A stretch of DNA of 64,000 nucleotides, from assembly GCA_027451885.1 (NCBI GenBank), contig DAIDHX010000301.1:27047-91046 (forward strand). Direction: 5' to 3'. The translations under genes were made by a program, and so were the position numbers. Under the pieces are notes generated by a model, which was not told the DNA's origin, ran no database searches, and saw only the letters and a list, made by a program, of their open reading frames with translations. This stretch comes from Planctomycetales bacterium (GTDB taxonomy: Bacteria; Planctomycetota; Planctomycetia; Isosphaerales; Isosphaeraceae). Position 1 is the stretch's first letter; the number at the start of each line of letters is the position of its first letter. Shown here piece after piece: positions 56,940-64,000 of the stretch.

Positions 56940-58256
56940 ATGAAAATTGCGGTCATTGGGGCGGGTTACGTGGGGTTGGTCCAGGGGACATGCCTTGCGG
57001 AAAGCGGCAATGACGTGGTCTGCGTGGACAAGTTGGCAAGCCGGGTCGAGATGCTCAAGGAGGGGAAGGTTCCGATCTATGAGCCTGGCCTGGCGGAACT
57101 AATCCACCGAAATATGCGCGACGACCGTCTGGAGTTCACCACCGATCTGGGCGCGGGGATTGCCGACGCTGAGATCGTGTTTATCGCGGTCGGTACTCCG
57201 CAGGGGGACGATGGGGCGGCGGACCTGAGCGGAGTCTGGCAAGTGGGCCAGGAAGTGGCCAGGAATCTGCAATCGCCGAAGATCATCGTGATCAAGAGCA
57301 CGGTTCCCGTGGGCACGAATGCGGAGCTTGCCCGGCGCATGGCGCAGGAAACCAAGGTGGCGTTCGACGTGGCGAGCAATCCGGAGTTTCTCAAGGAAGG
57401 CGCAGCGCTCGATGACTTTACCAAGCCTGACCGCGTTGTCGTGGGCGTTCGCAAACCCGAGACCGCGGAGAAGCTTCACGAGCTGTATTCGCCTTTCTTG
57501 CGAACTGATCGCCCGTTTTTGGTCATGACGCCTGAAAGCGCTGAGATGACAAAATATGTGGCAAACTGCCTGCTTGCGGCCAAGATCAGCTTCATCAACG
57601 AGATGGCGAATCTTTGCGAGGCGTATGGCGCGGACGTCAACGACGTGCGCAGGGGGATCGGCCACGATCAGCGCATCGGCTTTCACTTCCTCTTCCCAGG
57701 TGTGGGGTATGGCGGCAGTTGCTTCCCCAAGGACATTCGCGCTGTGATGGCGATGGCCAGGGCCCGGGGCGTTCCCTCGCGGCTGATGGACGCTGTCGAC
57801 GCTGTCAACGAATCGCAGAAGGGCGTGCTCTTCCACAAGATCAACCAGCACTTTGGCGGCAACCTGGAAGGTAAGACGATCGCCGTCTGGGGACTGGCGT
57901 TCAAGCCCAGAACCGACGATATCCGCGAGGCGCCCGCGCTTGTACTGGTTGATTCTCTGCTGGCCGCGGGGGCGCGGATTCGGGTTCACGATCCCGAAGC
58001 CAACGACAATGTCCGCGCGATTTACGGCAATTGCCTTGTCTACTGCGACCGGCCCTATGGAGCGCTTGAGCAGGCAGACGCGCTCGCGGTCGTGACCGAA
58101 TGGAGCGAGTTTCGCAACCCCGACTTCGAGGTCATGCGCAGGCTGCTCAGCGAGCCTGTGATTTTCGATGGCCGCAATGTCTATGACCCCGCCAGGATGG
58201 CCGCCCTGGGGTTCGTCTACCACGGCATCGGCCGGGCCCGCGTGAGCGCGAGCTGA
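56940..58256 (+). CDS. ugd: UDP-glucose 6-dehydrogenase
   Basis: A 438-residue NAD-dependent enzyme that oxidises UDP-glucose to UDP-glucuronate for surface polysaccharide synthesis. [23 protein letters not shown] is the NAD site. [24 protein letters not shown] is typical, and [16 protein letters not shown] holds the catalytic Cys. [16 protein letters not shown] and [11 protein letters not shown] close it. The length is normal. It has its own gap upstream and a GC-hairpin after the stop. No other polysaccharide gene adjoins it, though GT39 and YfhO-like genes lie elsewhere in the window. Confidence 0.95.
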   Translation: MKIAVIGAGYVGLVQGTCLAESGNDVVCVDKLASRVEMLKEGKVPIYEPGLAELIHRNMRDDRLEFTTDLGAGIADAEIVFIAVGTPQGDDGAADLSGVWQVGQEVARNLQSPKIIVIKSTVPVGTNAELARRMAQETKVAFDVASNPEFLKEGAALDDFTKPDRVVVGVRKPETAEKLHELYSPFLRTDRPFLVMTPESAEMTKYVANCLLAAKISFINEMANLCEAYGADVNDVRRGIGHDQRIGFHFLFPGVGYGGSCFPKDIRAVMAMARARGVPSRLMDAVDAVNESQKGVLFHKINQHFGGNLEGKTIAVWGLAFKPRTDDIREAPALVLVDSLLAAGARIRVHDPEANDNVRAIYGNCLVYCDRPYGALEQADALAVVTEWSEFRNPDFEVMRRLLSEPVIFDGRNVYDPARMAALGFVYHGIGRARVSAS

Positions 58257-58270
58257 GCAATCCCACCGGG

Positions 58271-58302
58271 GGGCGAGGCTTGCCCGCGGACAACCCTCGC
58301 CC
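58271..58302 (+). terminator. GC hairpin after ugd
   Basis: GGGCGAGG (58271-58278) pairs perfectly with CCTCGCCC (58295-58302) across a 16-nt loop, 15 bp past the ugd stop. There is no T-run, so termination is not certain. Confidence 0.4.
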
Positions 58303-59069
58303 GCTCCGAGCCGCTTGCACAGGCCGATCCAGGCCGCCGCGAATCTGGGCGACCTTTTTCCGATCACGCCAACGTGCGTTAGATTAATGGTGAGAAGTAC
58401 CCGAGAGTGCGCCTGAATCTTCGTTCGTTGTACTCCTCGAAGCACGCACTTCAGCGATGACCGAGTTCGCCATCCACGCGCGAACATCGTCGTTCCCCAC
58501 ATCGACACCAGACCTCGCCACAACCGGCAACGCCCAGGCCCGCGACCGTGCTCGGGTCCGTGTCGAGCATGCGCATCGCATCGCTTGACGAATACGACGG
58601 TCAAAACGCGTGTGCCGATTGTGCAGGTTTCGCGGCTGGAGGCGTCAAACTCACCCTCAGCCGTGCCCAGGCGCAGCCATCGCGTGGCAACAAACGACCC
58701 AGGCTCGTCAGAAAGTGAAGCCACAACCGCGCCACAAAATCGAGCCAAGGCGCGCCACAACATGAAGCCATCAAACGAGAACCGTCGATTGCGAACCGAA
58801 GCCACTGCGCCCGCGCGGACCGAAGCCAACCGACGCTCGCGAACCGAAGCCAACTGCGCACAAAACCAGGCACAGGCGCGTCAGAACATGAAGCCATCAA
58901 ACAAGAACCGTCGACTGCGAAGCGAAGCCATCGCGCTGGGATTCGAACCCAGGCCGCGAGGGACTGGGACCAACCTTGCGGAGGGAGTGGGTGTATGCAC
59001 AGATCTCGGATCTCCGGGAACCGGTTCGCCACCTGGGTTGTGCCCTGGGCCACGATGCTCAGGTGCGGC
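58303..59069. other. Non-coding stretch with repeats, no supported gene
   Basis: About 770 bp between ugd and the diguanylate cyclase. The plus frame 58585-59073 (162 codons) is low in complexity and repetitive, and is not supported as a gene. It holds a 126-bp direct repeat and a T-arm-like CTGGGTTCGAATCCCAG on the minus strand (58936-58952) without a tRNA body. Confidence 0.4.
58752..58952. repeat. Imperfect 126-bp direct repeat
   Basis: CATGAAGCCATCAAAC recurs at 58761 and 58887, followed by GAGAACCGTCGATTGCG and AAGAACCGTCGACTGCG respectively. Shorter CGAACCGAAGCCA units lie between. The period is 42 codons. Confidence 0.6.
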
Positions 59070-60164
59070 TTAGTGGCTGGGTTGGGATTCCTCGGCCTGG
59101 CTGGTGTTCGGTCGGCTGTCGCCGGCGGGCTTCATGATCCGCTGCGAGTCATGCACCCAGATGGCGTTGCGCCCGTTTCGTTTGGCTTCATAGAGGGCGG
59201 CGTCCGCCCGCTTGACCAGCTCGAGCGGGGAATCGAGCGTGCCATCGTACTGTGCGGTTGCGACCCCGACACTGGCTGTTACAGACAGTTCGATTTCGCC
59301 GACGGGGATGACAACCTCGGCGAGCTCCGCCTGAAAGCGCTGGGCGATGCGAACGCCGGTCTCGAGCGTGCAATTCGCGGCAACCAGCACCAGCTCCTCA
59401 CCACCATATCGAGCGGCCAGATCGCTCGTGCGTGCACAGCGAGCCAGGGCGTACGCGGCGCGGCGGAGAACCTCGTCCCCCACGGCATGGCCATGGGTAT
59501 CGTTCACCGATTTGAAACGGTCGAGGTCGACCAGCATGACCGTAAGCGGCTGCCCCCGGCGGCGGCAGGCGTCCCAGTCTCGCCTGAGCTGATCGTCGAA
59601 CACGCCGCGGTTGGCGAGCCCGGTAAGCCCGTCGCGATGCGCTTTGAGCTCCAGCGCGGTGAGATCGTCTCGGGCCCGCAGCACAGCGCGCACGCGGGCG
59701 ATCAGCTCGGAGATGGTGTACGGTCGGGCGACGACGTCGCGAGCGCCCGCGTCGTACGCGCGTGCCCGTTCCTCGGAATGAATGTGGTCGCCGTGGAGAA
59801 TCACTGGGATCGAGCTGGTCGCGGGATCGTCCTTGAGCCGGTGCATCAGCTCAATGCCGCCGTAAGTCGGCATCCGCATCGCGGCCAGAATCAAACAGGG
59901 GCGCTGAGTCGCGGCCATCTGGATCGCGGTGATGATATCCCCTGCCCAGATGACTTCCATATGGGCGACAGAAAGCTGCTCACGCAGGCGCTGGGCCTCT
60001 CGGGCAGACGGCTCGACCAGCAAAATCTTGCGTATTTTTGCCGCCGCGTTCGCGGCTGGCCTGGCGCTCTGGTAAGTGCCGAGCGACCGTGCGCTCGCCT
60101 CCGATTCCCCGAGCGTCGGTTCCACCGACGAATGGTCTTCCTTCGAAATCGCTGAAGGATTCAT
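59070..60164 (-). CDS. Diguanylate cyclase with degenerate receiver domain
   Basis: A 364-residue cytoplasmic protein. The receiver-like domain (~45-165) lacks all key phosphorylation residues. The acidic pair is E51-P52, the phospho-Asp position is A95 (LILAAMRMP), and the Lys position is R147. The GGDEF domain follows (~175-340): DGLTGLANRGVFDDQL, DLDRFKSVNDTHGHAVGDEV, RYGGEELVLVA (GGEEL at 254-258) and SVGVATAQY. An RTSD I-site (245-248) lies five residues before GGEEL. It should make c-di-GMP under product inhibition. It stands alone. Confidence 0.9.
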   Translation of the reverse strand: MNPSAISKEDHSSVEPTLGESEASARSLGTYQSARPAANAAAKIRKILLVEPSAREAQRLREQLSVAHMEVIWAGDIITAIQMAATQRPCLILAAMRMPTYGGIELMHRLKDDPATSSIPVILHGDHIHSEERARAYDAGARDVVARPYTISELIARVRAVLRARDDLTALELKAHRDGLTGLANRGVFDDQLRRDWDACRRRGQPLTVMLVDLDRFKSVNDTHGHAVGDEVLRRAAYALARCARTSDLAARYGGEELVLVAANCTLETGVRIAQRFQAELAEVVIPVGEIELSVTASVGVATAQYDGTLDSPLELVKRADAALYEAKRNGRNAIWVHDSQRIMKPAGDSRPNTSQAEESQPSH

Positions 60165-60459
60165 CGTGATCCTCGTCTTGCGCCATCGAGGTCTCCAGGC
60201 GCGCTCTCAGGTCGAGAGCTTTGCCCAGAGCGCTGGGTCCGGAAACGCGATCGTAACGCGGCAACGTGCACGCCGCCCTTGAGAGAACAGGCCGATCGCA
60301 AGAGACGCTGAGAAAAGAGCCACCATCAATGCCTATGATACCAAGCACGGCTCGGTCCGGTGACGCGCGAGCCAGGCGACCTGTGCCCATGTGTTGGGAT
60401 CTGGCATGCCAGGCACCCAAACGGCAACGTTGTGTCCGGAAGGTTTCTGTGAATCAACA

Positions 60460-61683
60460 TCAGGAGGGAGGAAAAGCCTCGCGCGCGTTACCCTGTGCTT
60501 TCTTTTCAAGAGTTGAAGCCTGTTGGCTCCAGGCGTTGGCGAGTCTGAGAAGTCCCGCATCGCGGCAAAGTGCGGCGAGATCCTGCAAGGCAGGCTGCTC
60601 GTTGAGGCGTTCGAGTGCGTCATCGAGCCGCTTCCCCCCCACAAGGGGATCGACGATTTCCCGGAGCCTTCGGACGCGATTCGCCGCCGCTTCCGCCTCT
60701 TCGCGCTTTCCAAGCAGCCGGGCCGTTCGGGCCAGACGGTACCAGGTTCGCCAGTCCTGCGGAAAGGGCTCCAGCGCGCGATGCAAGTCATCAAATGCCT
60801 GTTCGGGCTTGTGGTCGTACTCGAGATTCCAGCGGCCGCGGAGCCTGTAAAATCGGGCATCCTGGCGATCGGGGGGCCAATCTAGCAGAAAACGGCGGCC
60901 GCGTTCGATCTCACCGAAATCGGCGAGCGCTTCCACGATCACCGCGCGGGCTTCGAGTAAGTCGGGTCGCCGGCTCAAAATGTGTTCAAGTTCAGCCAGC
61001 AGATCCTCGCGAGAGGGATCATCGGCTCGAGGCTGGGTTGCGATGCGTCGCAGAAGTGCAAGCCGAGCGTCGTCGTCCGCGGGATCGGAATGGCTCCAGC
61101 GCCTGAGAGTTCGTCTGGCGACCGTATCCGGTAGCTCGGAAAGCAGGCCCAGGGTGAGCTCACGCAGGATCAACCCGCGAGAATCCGCCGGCACCTGATC
61201 GATCGCCTGCCAGGAAAGCTCATCGAGCTCGAGCGTCCGTTCCTCCGCGCGGAGGATCTCGAGCAGGAGCTGCCAGAGCTCAACATCGGCCGGATAGACC
61301 TTGAGCGCGGCTCGTAGTTTTTGTTCCGCAACCCGCGCCCGGCCGAGTGCAAGAGACGCGCGTGCTTCACCACGTAGGGAGTCCTGTGATCCTTGGCCAG
61401 ACTCGTTGACTTCATGCCAAAGTTCAAGCGCCTTGGCCCAATCTCCGGCCTCGGAAGCCAGCCATGCTTGCCGCAACTTCGCTGCGCGCGGTTGGTAGCG
61501 GGCAGCCAGCGCGAACGCGATCGCAAGAACGACGCCTCCCAGGCCCAGGATCAGCGCCCACCACCGCCGGCGGAGGAGAGGGAGCCGCCTGGAATTGGTA
61601 CGCGAGGACCGAGCCGGGCTCTTTGCACCAGCTTGAGAATGCGCAGAGGAACGGGGTGATCGACCCCCCGAACGTTTCGGCAT
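60460..61683 (-). CDS. TPR-like membrane-anchored protein
   Basis: A 407-residue protein with a basic, Ser/Arg-rich N-terminus, one membrane span (WWALILGLGGVVLAIAFALAA) and a long helical-repeat region (~80-400). The repeats resemble TPRs (LWHEVNESGQ, ARASLALGRARVAEQKLRAAL, AFDDLHRALEPFPQDWRTWYRLARTARLLG). A protein-scaffold role outside the cytoplasm is inferred; the topology is not certain. ATG 61752 would add 23 residues. Neither start has a good ribosome site. It is not tied to a neighbour by spacing. Confidence 0.65.
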   Translation of the reverse strand: MPKRSGGRSPRSSAHSQAGAKSPARSSRTNSRRLPLLRRRWWALILGLGGVVLAIAFALAARYQPRAAKLRQAWLASEAGDWAKALELWHEVNESGQGSQDSLRGEARASLALGRARVAEQKLRAALKVYPADVELWQLLLEILRAEERTLELDELSWQAIDQVPADSRGLILRELTLGLLSELPDTVARRTLRRWSHSDPADDDARLALLRRIATQPRADDPSREDLLAELEHILSRRPDLLEARAVIVEALADFGEIERGRRFLLDWPPDRQDARFYRLRGRWNLEYDHKPEQAFDDLHRALEPFPQDWRTWYRLARTARLLGKREEAEAAANRVRRLREIVDPLVGGKRLDDALERLNEQPALQDLAALCRDAGLLRLANAWSQQASTLEKKAQGNAREAFPPS

Positions 61684-61939
61684 GACGATTCCACGTGATC
61701 GCGAAGGAAGGCGCCGCGGAGGCTCATCAGTCGCGCTCGCCTCCTGCACCATAGGCCGTTTTGCCTGACCGCGCCAAGCCCCATGGTCGCCGGTTGCAAA
61801 TCAGGCGGGAACGCGTCTGACAGGGGGCCTTCTCTCTCGCGGCACACGCAGCACGTCGCCGGAACCCGGGCGGCTTCGGTATCATCGGCAAGGGAAACGT
61901 TACAAATCCGGCTGGTCGATGTTCCTGAAGGAGTGGTCC

Positions 61940-62248
61940 ATGGTCGATCTGATCAAGAAGGCGATCTACACCGGGATTGGATTCGCTGCGCTCACCAAGG
62001 ATAAAGCCGAGGAGCTTGTTCGCGAGCTCACGAGCCAGGCGAAGCTCTCCGAGCAAGAGGGCAAGGAGCTCGTCGACAACCTCCTCAAACAATCCGAGCA
62101 GGCGCGCGTGGAGTTTCAGGCCCGGGTCGACGAAGCCGTGACGAACGTCATCGGGCGACTCAACCTGGCGACGAAGGAAGAAGTCGCTGCGCTCAAGGCG
62201 AAGGTCGAAGAGCTTTCAAGCAAGCATGGCTCAGGAACGCCGGGTTAA
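61940..62248 (+). CDS. Phasin-like protein
   Basis: A 102-residue protein, MVDLIKKAIYTGIGFAALTKDKAEELVRELTSQAKLSEQEGKEL and onward. It is a helical, charged protein with heptad-like spacing ending LNLATKEEVAALKAKVEELSSKHG. It matches the small phasin-like / polyhydroxyalkanoate-granule regulator family (PhaF/PhaI N-terminus). That family coats storage granules; no PHA synthase is in the window. AAGGAG (61928-61933) lies 6 nt before ATG 61940, so that start is chosen over the ATG at 61919. Its last 18 bp overlap the convergent Ig-repeat gene. Confidence 0.7.
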   Translation: MVDLIKKAIYTGIGFAALTKDKAEELVRELTSQAKLSEQEGKELVDNLLKQSEQARVEFQARVDEAVTNVIGRLNLATKEEVAALKAKVEELSSKHGSGTPG

Positions 62249-64000
62249 CGGGCCCAGGACAAATGCATGCGATTTCGCTCGGTGCTGGTGGTACAGGGCC
62301 AGGACGCCTGCCGGGTGTCTCGACGACAGGCCGACTGCATGGGAAAGGGCCAGCGTTCGGCCGTGATGGGCTCTCGTTCGCCCGCGGGTTCGCGATGGCG
62401 CCTTGGTCACGTCGAAGGGATTCGACGTGGCGCTCCTCAATCCGCCGCTGATCACGCCTAATGTGTATCCATTACCTGGCTTTGTGATCTTGAGATTGGA
62501 GAAGCTTGCGTAGCCTGAATTGAAGTTTGCTCCCAGAGCCCCGTGGAGCGCTGCACGCCCTGGGTTGGCCTGGATTCGAATTCGCACCCGGCCGCGGATC
62601 GTCGGGACCACGTTACCGTAAGCATCTTCTCCAGCGATTGTCACCCCAAACGGGCTATTTGCCTGTACCGATCCGGGCGGCTGGATCACGAACGCCAGCG
62701 TGGTCGCCACATTCGGAACCACATTGAATGGCGTGGAAACCGCCGCGGTAAGCCCCACACTCCCCGTCGCGATGCTGTAGCCATTACCTGCCACATCAAG
62801 CGTGAGACCAGAGAACTGGGCGATGCCGCCGCTCGCGGCAACAACCGTGTTACCATTGAGAGGCGCGGATGTGGGATTCGAATCGAGCCCGATTCCCACA
62901 AGGCTGTTGAAGGACGTTGCGAGATTACCGTAGGCGTCAATCGCAATCACCGTCATTCCGAACGGATTGCCAGCGACAATGGTGCTCGGGGGCGAGACGA
63001 ACACAGCGAGCGCCTTCGCCGCCGCGGCGTCGACCGTGATCGCGGATGTTACCGCCGCACTCATCCCAGCGCTTGTAGACTCGATCATGTAACCACTGCC
63101 GGCCACGTCGAGCGTCAGCCCGGTAAATTTCGCGACACCAGCGGCCGCGGTTTGGGTGAGTGACCCACCCAGCTTCGCTCCCGTGGGATCGCTGCTCAGG
63201 ATCAGGTTGACCGATCCCGTGAAGCCAGTCTGAACATTGCCGTACTGATCCTCGGCAGTGACTGTAAGTCCAAAACCCGTTCCCGCCGTGACGCTGGAAG
63301 GGGGTTCCGTTGTAATGACAAGTGTGCTGGTTGACGCCGCAACCACTTCGAACGTGGAGGTTGTGGCGGAGGTCAGTGAGGTTGCGGTAGCCGTGAGGGA
63401 GTATCCCTTGCCGGCGGTATCAAGGGTAAGACCGGTGAAGCTGGCGACACCAAGCGTGGCGTTGACCGAGGTGTTGCCGCCGAGAGTGGTTCCCGAGGGA
63501 TTGGCGGTCAGAGCGACTGATCCCGTGAAGGAGGTGGCGACGTTGTTGTAAGGATCGAGCGCGGTGATGGTGACGGTGAAGGGCAAGCCCGCGGTGACGG
63601 TGGACGGAGGCTGAGCGCTGACCTCGAGCTGGCTTGCGGCCGCGGCGTCGACGCTGAAGGTGGAGGTTGTGGCGGAGGTCAGTGAGGTTGCGGTGGCCGT
63701 AAGAGAGTATCCCTTGCCAGCGGTATCGAGGGTAAGACCGGTGAAGCTGGCGACACCAAGCTTGGCGTTGACCGACGTGTTGCCGCCGAGCGTGGTTCCC
63801 GAGGGATTGGCGGTCAGAGCGACCGATCCGGTGAACGACGTGGCGACGTTGTTGTAAGGATCGAGCGCGGTGATGGTGACGGTGAAGGGCGAGCCCGCGG
63901 TGACGGTGGACGGAGGTTGCGTGCTGACCTCGAGCTGGCTTGCGGCCGCGGCGTCGACGCTGAAGGTGGAGGTTGTGGCGGAGGTCAGTGAGGTTGCGGT
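62231..64000 (-). CDS. Large Ig-like repeat protein, 3' part
   Basis: The gene runs off the right end of the window; 589 residues of its C-terminus are seen. It consists of ~102-residue bacterial Ig-like repeats. Each has PPSTVTAGLPFTVTITALDPYNNVATSF, ALTANPSGTTLGGNTSVNA and GYSLTATATSLTSATTSTF or variants. The rightmost copies are nearly identical at the DNA level, and identity falls towards the 3' end. The C-terminus departs into a very basic Arg/His-rich tail (TRGRTRAHHGRTLALSHAV). It is probably a large surface or secreted protein. No signal peptide is visible because the N-terminus is missing. Confidence 0.8.
   Translation of the reverse strand, partial: TATSLTSATTSTFSVDAAAASQLEVSTQPPSTVTAGSPFTVTITALDPYNNVATSFTGSVALTANPSGTTLGGNTSVNAKLGVASFTGLTLDTAGKGYSLTATATSLTSATTSTFSVDAAAASQLEVSAQPPSTVTAGLPFTVTITALDPYNNVATSFTGSVALTANPSGTTLGGNTSVNATLGVASFTGLTLDTAGKGYSLTATATSLTSATTSTFEVVAASTSTLVITTEPPSSVTAGTGFGLTVTAEDQYGNVQTGFTGSVNLILSSDPTGAKLGGSLTQTAAAGVAKFTGLTLDVAGSGYMIESTSAGMSAAVTSAITVDAAAAKALAVFVSPPSTIVAGNPFGMTVIAIDAYGNLATSFNSLVGIGLDSNPTSAPLNGNTVVAASGGIAQFSGLTLDVAGNGYSIATGSVGLTAAVSTPFNVVPNVATTLAFVIQPPGSVQANSPFGVTIAGEDAYGNVVPTIRGRVRIRIQANPGRAALHGALGANFNSGYASFSNLKITKPGNGYTLGVISGGLRSATSNPFDVTKAPSRTRGRTRAHHGRTLALSHAVGLSSRHPAGVLALYHQHRAKSHAFVLGPLTRRS

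Noticed and set aside
57099..58853. 584-codon open frame on the minus strand
   Set aside because: It is antisense to ugd and to the repeat-rich spacer, with no recognisable domain.
58936..58952. tRNA T-arm-like stem on the minus strand
   Set aside because: As a tRNA gene: the acceptor stem partner, D-arm and anticodon arm cannot be found in the ~70 nt upstream.
58585..59073. 162-codon frame covering the 126-bp repeats
   Set aside because: It is repetitive and low in complexity, and ends inside the diguanylate cyclase stop region. It looks like a by-product of the repeats.

Overview
The window looks like a chromosomal segment of a GC-rich planctomycete, probably Isosphaeraceae-like. Pointers seen in the sequence are a prepilin-like DUF1559 protein beside a tiny lipoprotein and a CRTAC1-type FG-GAP/UnbV protein, a long GyrB, an N-terminal LEdR-like tag on one secreted protein, a phasin-like protein, and many large secreted or repeat proteins. 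The taxon is inferred from gene content; no rRNA or tRNA gene was found.

Layout. 0-5.2 kb: the 3' end of rhamnulokinase, then a divergently oriented GntR (YtrA-type) regulator, ABC ATPase and ABC-2 permease unit with a clear promoter. 5.2-8.4 kb: a minus-strand sulfur-trafficking cluster (small membrane protein, cysteine desulfurase, LarE-like sulfurtransferase, zinc-ribbon protein). 8.5-18.9 kb: secreted or membrane proteins of unknown role, a YfhO-like membrane protein, an ACS-family MFS transporter, a leucine-rich-repeat protein, FdhD and a GT39-type glycosyltransferase. 19.2-23.8 kb: a replication block, dnaN - dciA (DUF721) - gyrB, without dnaA or recF. 24-30 kb: a SWIM-SNF2 ATPase, then hemA with a CcsA/HemX-like membrane protein.

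30-39.3 kb is a complete minus-strand chemotaxis operon in the order cheW - soluble twin-GAF MCP - cheR - cheA - cheC - cheD - cheY - cheB, with no flagellar or pilus genes beside it. 39.5-48 kb holds an S10 peptidase, a PhnZ-like diiron HD oxygenase translationally coupled to an organophosphate-type MFS transporter, a neutral ceramidase-like protein and carB. 48.1-49.6 kb is gene-poor.

49.6-56.8 kb is the accessory region. A small lipoprotein, a DUF1559 protein and a CRTAC1-type protein form a locus that is split by a 2.4 kb insert. The insert lies between two perfect 107-bp direct repeats, and the first repeat carries a decapitated copy of the start of the CRTAC1-type gene. It holds one orphan secreted-protein gene, 141-bp tandem repeats and an AT-rich patch, and no transposase. 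56.9-64 kb holds UDP-glucose dehydrogenase, a repeat-rich non-coding stretch, a diguanylate cyclase with a dead receiver domain, a TPR membrane protein, a phasin-like protein and the 3' end of a large Ig-like repeat protein whose 306-bp repeats are nearly identical.

The most notable points are the direct-repeat-flanked insert, the orphan PhnZ/transporter pair, the three-cysteine LarE next to its own cysteine desulfurase, the pseudo-receiver GGDEF protein and the twin-GAF chemoreceptor.
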